Shown here: positions 61,201 to 64,000 of the stretch, piece by piece
Layout: the number at the start of each line of letters is the position of its first letter
How positions within the stretch are numbered: the first letter of the stretch is position 1
Assembly: GCF_016862795.1 (NCBI RefSeq)
Contig: NZ_BONQ01000062.1
Span: forward strand, 38,900-102,899
Reading direction: 5' to 3'
Length of the DNA: 64,000 nucleotides
Source of the DNA: Dactylosporangium siamense
Lineage (GTDB): Bacteria > Actinomycetota > Actinomycetes > Mycobacteriales > Micromonosporaceae
Notes under the pieces: model-generated
The model's input: the letters and a program-made list of their open reading frames with translations, nothing else
Databases searched by the model: none
Told to the model about the DNA's origin: nothing
Made by a program: the position numbers and the translations under genes

Positions 61201-61316
61201 CCCTGCGCGACATGGGGTGCCCCTACGGCCAGGGCTACCTCTTCGCGCGACCGCTGTCCGAGCCGGACGCGTTCGCCCTGATCCCCAAAGCGGCCCCCTT
61301 CGCCGCGATGGCCTGA
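58296..61316 (+). CDS. Membrane GGDEF-EAL c-di-GMP enzyme with GAF-like and PAS domains
   Basis: A 1006-residue protein. The N-terminal third has about nine helices (to about 320), then a GAF-like segment, a PAS domain (RTLIHNTSDVILIVDEHDLI, about 450-560), GGDEF and EAL. The cyclase motif RLGGDEFAAL is intact and the substrate Asn/Asp residues (IDLDDFKIVNDTLGH) are present. The phosphodiesterase motifs GFEALVRW, NVS, DDFGTGYSSL and AEGVE are also intact, so both activities are possible. ATG at 58296 is used; a TTG at 58311 has a better ribosome site (GGAGG eight bases upstream). It lies 11 bases after the SipW-type gene, same strand. Confidence 0.92.
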   Translation: MEADGLLTRTLSTWFAAWMALLTVAFYLWPGQHMLWWGAIGLSSTTGVLVGVVVHRPRRRWPWLLLASALFAFGAGDFLYNLLTDVFGMTNPFPSFSDVLYLAMYPLVAGGLLGFIRSRTGRNDRDSLLDATTLTIGLALLAWIFLIDPYVRSTELTLVQKLVSIAYPLGDVLTLAVFARLITGGTRRSPSIMILGLGTAGLLAADVVYGLIQLNGDWHVGGPTDLGWVLCYAAWAAAALHPSMVELTEPARSQSSDVGVRRIALLGAASLIAPGVLLVEASLGTVRDAAVIAVMSGVMFVLVLARLAGVMGNHRQSMARERELREATTTLVSAADTAETLAAVRHAVDRLLPDGLAHTVVLVRAERVDEPGLVRVSGLDPDVRDLLRGYSSALRHPLGIERDMLYVGAPTEALQALQPTFEVLASQAAMALERMTLTAEVNRRSSEAYFRTLIHNTSDVILIVDEHDLIQYASPSAGAVFGDERLAGFELWEFVAADERPRLAELLTQVRGGLHAHNQIDLRAERVDGVGLMVEVDCRDLRDDQTVGGLVLTVRDVTERRQLEEQLIRQAFHDALTGLANRVLFQDRVEQSVARVKRDPHGPGLVGVLFIDLDDFKIVNDTLGHAVGDALLIAVGERIRGALRDTDTVARLGGDEFAALIEAGSMPDLELAAERVLLALAEPFEIAGQDVNGISSVGLSTTVDASSAEELMRQADLALYVAKGAGKGQWRRYQSDLHTAVLERLELRAALDQAVKEQQFVLQYQPIVDLETGSPLGFEALVRWNHPTRGMIAPGHFIEVAEESGLIVPMGRMVLQQALNTVGRWQRSTAPGALRYISVNVSVRQFRTPGFVEEVRQLLRASGVEPGTLLLEITESLLLRNDEQVKADFDALRAMGVRLAIDDFGTGYSSLSYLQHMPIDVLKIDKSFIDDMLESKQQRAVVTAIVTLAQTLDLAVVAEGVEQSAQALALRDMGCPYGQGYLFARPLSEPDAFALIPKAAPFAAMA

Positions 61317-61364
61317 ACCACCGAACGGCCGGACCACCGAACGGCCGGACCACCAACCGGCCCC
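61317..61364. repeat. Three-copy 16-base tandem repeat after the GGDEF-EAL gene
   Basis: accaccgaacggccgg occurs twice exactly (61317-61332, 61333-61348) and a third time with three changes (61349-61364). It starts directly after the stop codon. Confidence 0.85.
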
Positions 61365-61477
61365 GCGTCACCAATGGCGTGTGTCACCCAACCGGACAGC
61401 AACCTGACCGGACCGGACGACGCACCCGTGGCCCGATGCAATGGATTGCGTCACCCCTTCTACGAAAGGCAGCTGGA

Positions 61478-62737
61478 ATGACCGTCAGCCCGATGCACAG
61501 CACCAAGGCCAGCTACATCCGCCGCGACGGACGGTGGGCCGACCTGGAGCGCCTGCGCACGAGCAGCCCGATGTACGACGCCACGATCGAGGAGATCTCC
61601 GGCCGCCGTATCCGGGTCGGCCAGCACTGGCTGTCTGACTTCGCCTCGTGCAACTACCTCGGCTTCGACCTCGAGCCGGAGATCATGGACGCGGTCGACC
61701 CGTACATCCGCACCTGGGGCACCCACCCCAGCTGGTCGCGGCTGCTGGGCAACCCGAAGCCGTACGTCGAGATCGAGGAGCGCCTCACCGAGCTGCTCGG
61801 CGCCCCCGACACCCTGCTGCTGCCGACGATCACCCACATCCACATGTCGGTGATCCCGATCCTGGCCGGCCAGGGCATGATCTTCCTGGACTCGCAGTCG
61901 CACAAGACGATCTACGACGGCTGCATGTACGCCAAGGGCCTCGGCGCGACCGTCACCCGCTTCCGCGCCAACGACCCCGAGCACCTCGAGGAGCTGCTGA
62001 AGGCCGCCCCCGCCGGGGTCACCCGCCTGGTCGCCATGGACGGCGTCAACTCGATGACCGGCCTCGCCCCGGACCTCGCCCGCTTCGCCCAGGTCTGCCG
62101 CGAGAACGACGCGCTGCTCTACGTCGACGAGGCGCACGGCTTCGGCGTCATCGGCGAGCGCACCCCGGACGAGACCTCGCCCTACGGCTCCCGCGGCAAC
62201 GCGATCGTCAAGTACGCCGGCGAGACCTACGACAACATCGTGCTGGTCGGCGGCTTCTCCAAGTCGTACTCGTCGCTGATGGCGTTCCTGGCGCTGCCGA
62301 CGTGGCTGAAGAACCACCTGAAGGTCGCCGCCCCGCCGTACCTGTACTCGGGCCCGTCGCCGACGGCGTCCCTGGCGACCGTCATGGCCGGCCTGGACGT
62401 GAACGAGAAGCGCGGCGACGAGATCCGCGCCGACCTGTACCGCAAGACGATGCACGTGCTCGACCACGTGCGCGCGCTCGGCCTGTACACGCCGAACACC
62501 GGCACCACGCCCATCATCGAGCTGCCCCTCGCGGCCGGCCAGGACATCCAGCAGGTCGGCCAGTTCCTGTGGGACCGGGAGATCTACGTGACCCTGGCCG
62601 CCTACCCGCTGGTCCCCCGCGACCAGGTCGGCTTCCGGGTGCAGGTGACCGCCGCGAACACGTACGAGGAACTGGACCAGCTCAACGCGGTGCTCACCGA
62701 GCTGGCGGGTCTGCAGCAGCTGCGAAACGCCGCCTGA
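61478..62737 (+). CDS. Alpha-oxoamine synthase (PLP-dependent, AONS/SPT-like)
   Basis: A 419-residue fold-type I PLP enzyme that condenses an amino acid with an acyl thioester. Key parts: FASCNYLGFDLEPE, the PLP-stacking His in SHKTIYDGC, the aspartate in YVDEAHGFGVIG and the Schiff-base Lys in VGGFSKSYSSLMAF. ATG at 61478 (AAGG upstream) is chosen. The family includes biotin, sphingolipid, tetrapyrrole and secondary-metabolite enzymes; the absence of bio genes and the adjoining exporter suggest a lipid or specialised product. It overlaps the MFS gene by one base (TGATG). Confidence 0.87.
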   Translation: MTVSPMHSTKASYIRRDGRWADLERLRTSSPMYDATIEEISGRRIRVGQHWLSDFASCNYLGFDLEPEIMDAVDPYIRTWGTHPSWSRLLGNPKPYVEIEERLTELLGAPDTLLLPTITHIHMSVIPILAGQGMIFLDSQSHKTIYDGCMYAKGLGATVTRFRANDPEHLEELLKAAPAGVTRLVAMDGVNSMTGLAPDLARFAQVCRENDALLYVDEAHGFGVIGERTPDETSPYGSRGNAIVKYAGETYDNIVLVGGFSKSYSSLMAFLALPTWLKNHLKVAAPPYLYSGPSPTASLATVMAGLDVNEKRGDEIRADLYRKTMHVLDHVRALGLYTPNTGTTPIIELPLAAGQDIQQVGQFLWDREIYVTLAAYPLVPRDQVGFRVQVTAANTYEELDQLNAVLTELAGLQQLRNAA

Positions 62738-63999
62738 TGGCCAGGCACCGCGCTCCGAGGGAGCTCCCCGGGCTGCTCATCCCACTGAAGCGGCGGGAGT
62801 TCCGCCTGCTGTGGACGGGGATGAGCACCTCCCTGATCGGCGACGGCATCCTGCTCGTCGCGCTGGCCTGGCAGGTGTACGCGCTGTCCGGCGCACCCGC
62901 GGCGATGTCGGTCGTCGGGTTCGCCCTCTCGCTGCCCCAGGTCGCCACGCTGCTGTTCGGCGGGGTGATCAGCGACCGGTTCGACCGGCGGAAGATCATG
63001 CTGTGCACCGACCTGGTGCGGGGCGCGGTGCTCACTGTCCTGACCGTGCTGAGCCTGACCGGCGTCGTTCAGGTCTGGCACATCGTCGCCCTGGTGGCGG
63101 TCTACGGGGCCGCCTCGGGCTTCTTCGGCCCGGCCTTCGACTCGATCGTGCCGCAGCTGGTGCCGGAGGAGGACCTGGTCAAGGCCAACGCCCTGGACCA
63201 GTTCGTCCGGCCGGCGGCACTGCAGATGGCCGGGCCCTCGATCGGCGGCATCCTGATCGCGATCGGGGGTAGCGGACTGGCGTTCGCGCTGGACGCGGCC
63301 ACCTTCGCGGTCTCCGCGACCTGCCTGTGGCTGATGCGGCCGGTGGTGAACGAGGCGGCCGGCGAGGCGGCCGGTTCGGTCTGGGAGGAGTTCAAGGAGG
63401 GGATGAACTACGTGCGCCGCAACGTGTGGCTGTGGGGCACCTTCCTCGCCGCGACATTCACCTACCTGCTCTTCATCGGCCCCACCGAGGTGCTGCTGCC
63501 GTTCGTGGTGAAGAACGAGCTGCACGGCACCGCCGGCGACCTCGGCCTGGTGCTCGCCAGCGGCGGCATCGGTGCCATCGCCGCCGCGTTGGTCGTCAGT
63601 CAGCGTGGTGTACCGCGCGGCTACATGCCCTTCATCTACGTCACGTGGACCCTCGCCACCCTCGCGGTCGCGGGATATGGCATGGCCACCGCCTCGTGGC
63701 ACCTGGCCATCGCGTGTGCCCTGGTCAACGGCCTGGAGGCGGCCGGCACCATCGCCTGGGCGACGGCGAAGCAGCGGCTCGTGCCCGAGGAACTGCTCGG
63801 CCGGGTGTCGAGCGTCGACTGGTTCATCTCGATCGCCCTGGTGCCGCTGTCCTACGCGATGGCCGCGCCGGTGGCCTCCGCGATCGGCGTGCAGAACACC
63901 CTCATCGGCGCGGGCGTGCTCGGCGCGATCGTCACGTTCGCCTTCCTCTACCTGCCGGGCATGCGATCGCCCCGGCAACTGGTGGTGAGCACCTCATGA
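62737..63999 (+). CDS. MFS exporter (enterobactin-exporter/MefA-like)
   Basis: A 420-residue 12-helix major facilitator of the macrolide/siderophore-exporter type. Motif A is FGGVISDRFDRRKIM (about 76-90); FFGPAFDSIVPQLVPEEDLVKANAL and SGLAFALDAATFAVSA are typical of this branch. It is translationally coupled to the oxoamine synthase, so it may export that enzyme's product. The stop lies in TCATGAG at the very end, so a further gene may start at 63996 by a 4-base overlap. Confidence 0.9.
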   Translation: MARHRAPRELPGLLIPLKRREFRLLWTGMSTSLIGDGILLVALAWQVYALSGAPAAMSVVGFALSLPQVATLLFGGVISDRFDRRKIMLCTDLVRGAVLTVLTVLSLTGVVQVWHIVALVAVYGAASGFFGPAFDSIVPQLVPEEDLVKANALDQFVRPAALQMAGPSIGGILIAIGGSGLAFALDAATFAVSATCLWLMRPVVNEAAGEAAGSVWEEFKEGMNYVRRNVWLWGTFLAATFTYLLFIGPTEVLLPFVVKNELHGTAGDLGLVLASGGIGAIAAALVVSQRGVPRGYMPFIYVTWTLATLAVAGYGMATASWHLAIACALVNGLEAAGTIAWATAKQRLVPEELLGRVSSVDWFISIALVPLSYAMAAPVASAIGVQNTLIGAGVLGAIVTFAFLYLPGMRSPRQLVVSTS

Positions 64000-64000
64000 G

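Noticed and set aside
58170..61337. Long minus-strand open frame (over 1000 codons)
   Set aside because: It is a shadow of the GGDEF-EAL gene; the sense frame has intact catalytic motifs.
61478..62737. Biotin synthesis assignment (bioF) for the oxoamine synthase
   Set aside because: The fold is right, but there are no other bio genes and the coupled exporter argues for another product.

Overview
The window is about 72% G+C, uses ATG, GTG and TTG starts, and is packed with genes on both strands. Its gene set (mycothiol-type SigR/RsrA, two WhiB proteins, Kgd, Ni-SOD with SodX, PdtaS, a DUF3052 protein, sirA-cysX-cysH) is that of an actinomycete chromosome. The short GC-rich repeats at gene junctions and the overall gene order suggest a member of the Micromonosporaceae, which is an inference. 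No tRNA, rRNA, CRISPR array, transposase, integrase or phage gene was seen.

Layout. 1-9.5 kb: the 5' part of a PqqD/M50-like protein; glpK; an envelope-stress operon (response regulator, histidine kinase, PDZ-less HtrA protease); a DUF4097-PadR operon; an OlsB/OlsA ornithine-lipid pair. 9.6-16 kb: DUF3052; a 1350-residue LPXTG surface protein with DUF11 and seven Ig/cadherin-like repeats; an ABC-2 type exporter. 16-27 kb: kgd with a DUF6104 gene; two paralogous secreted alpha/beta hydrolases around an FAD oxidase; an MDR oxidoreductase with malic enzyme. 27-32.3 kb: sodX/sodN, GNAT, an RsbW-like anti-sigma factor followed by what may be a sigma-factor remnant, a GntR regulator, a lipid kinase and whiB1, with three tandem-repeat arrays. 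32.3-37 kb: two tandem zinc-ribbon proteins with low-complexity tails, then the sulfite-reduction operon (Cys leader peptide, sirA, cysX-like, cysH, cbiX-like). 37-46 kb: pdtaS, a lipoprotein, a SIS enzyme, an MFS/TetR pair, GNAT with a 71-residue biotinyl protein, and a MoxR ATPase with a vWA/metallopeptidase-like protein. 46-54 kb: the rsrA-sigR, whiB, SRAP, aroA-rsgA, DUF2087 and hisN neighbourhood seen in other actinomycetes. 54-64 kb: a surface cluster (SipW-type signal peptidase, TasA/camelysin-like protein, triple-LamG protein) beside a membrane GGDEF-EAL enzyme, then an alpha-oxoamine synthase and an MFS exporter.

How genes work together. Many operons use 1- to 4-base stop/start overlaps (HK-htrA, olsB-olsA, sirA-cysX-cysH-cbiX, biotinyl-GNAT, camelysin-LamG, synthase-MFS). 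Two operons instead carry a tiny cistron between their two genes, overlapping both neighbours, and the two tiny cistrons share a C-terminal peptide. CbiX-like chelatase can supply siroheme for SirA, and a leader peptide ending in Cys codons precedes the operon. SigR has an exact sigma-R type promoter upstream of an in-frame extended start, as expected for autoregulation with two isoforms. whiB1 has a CRP-type palindrome at a class I distance from a possible promoter.

Least explained items: the coupled mini-cistrons, the SipW/camelysin/LamG set beside a c-di-GMP enzyme, the tandem-repeat arrays that contain gene stop codons, and a dispersed GC-rich repeat present at least three times.
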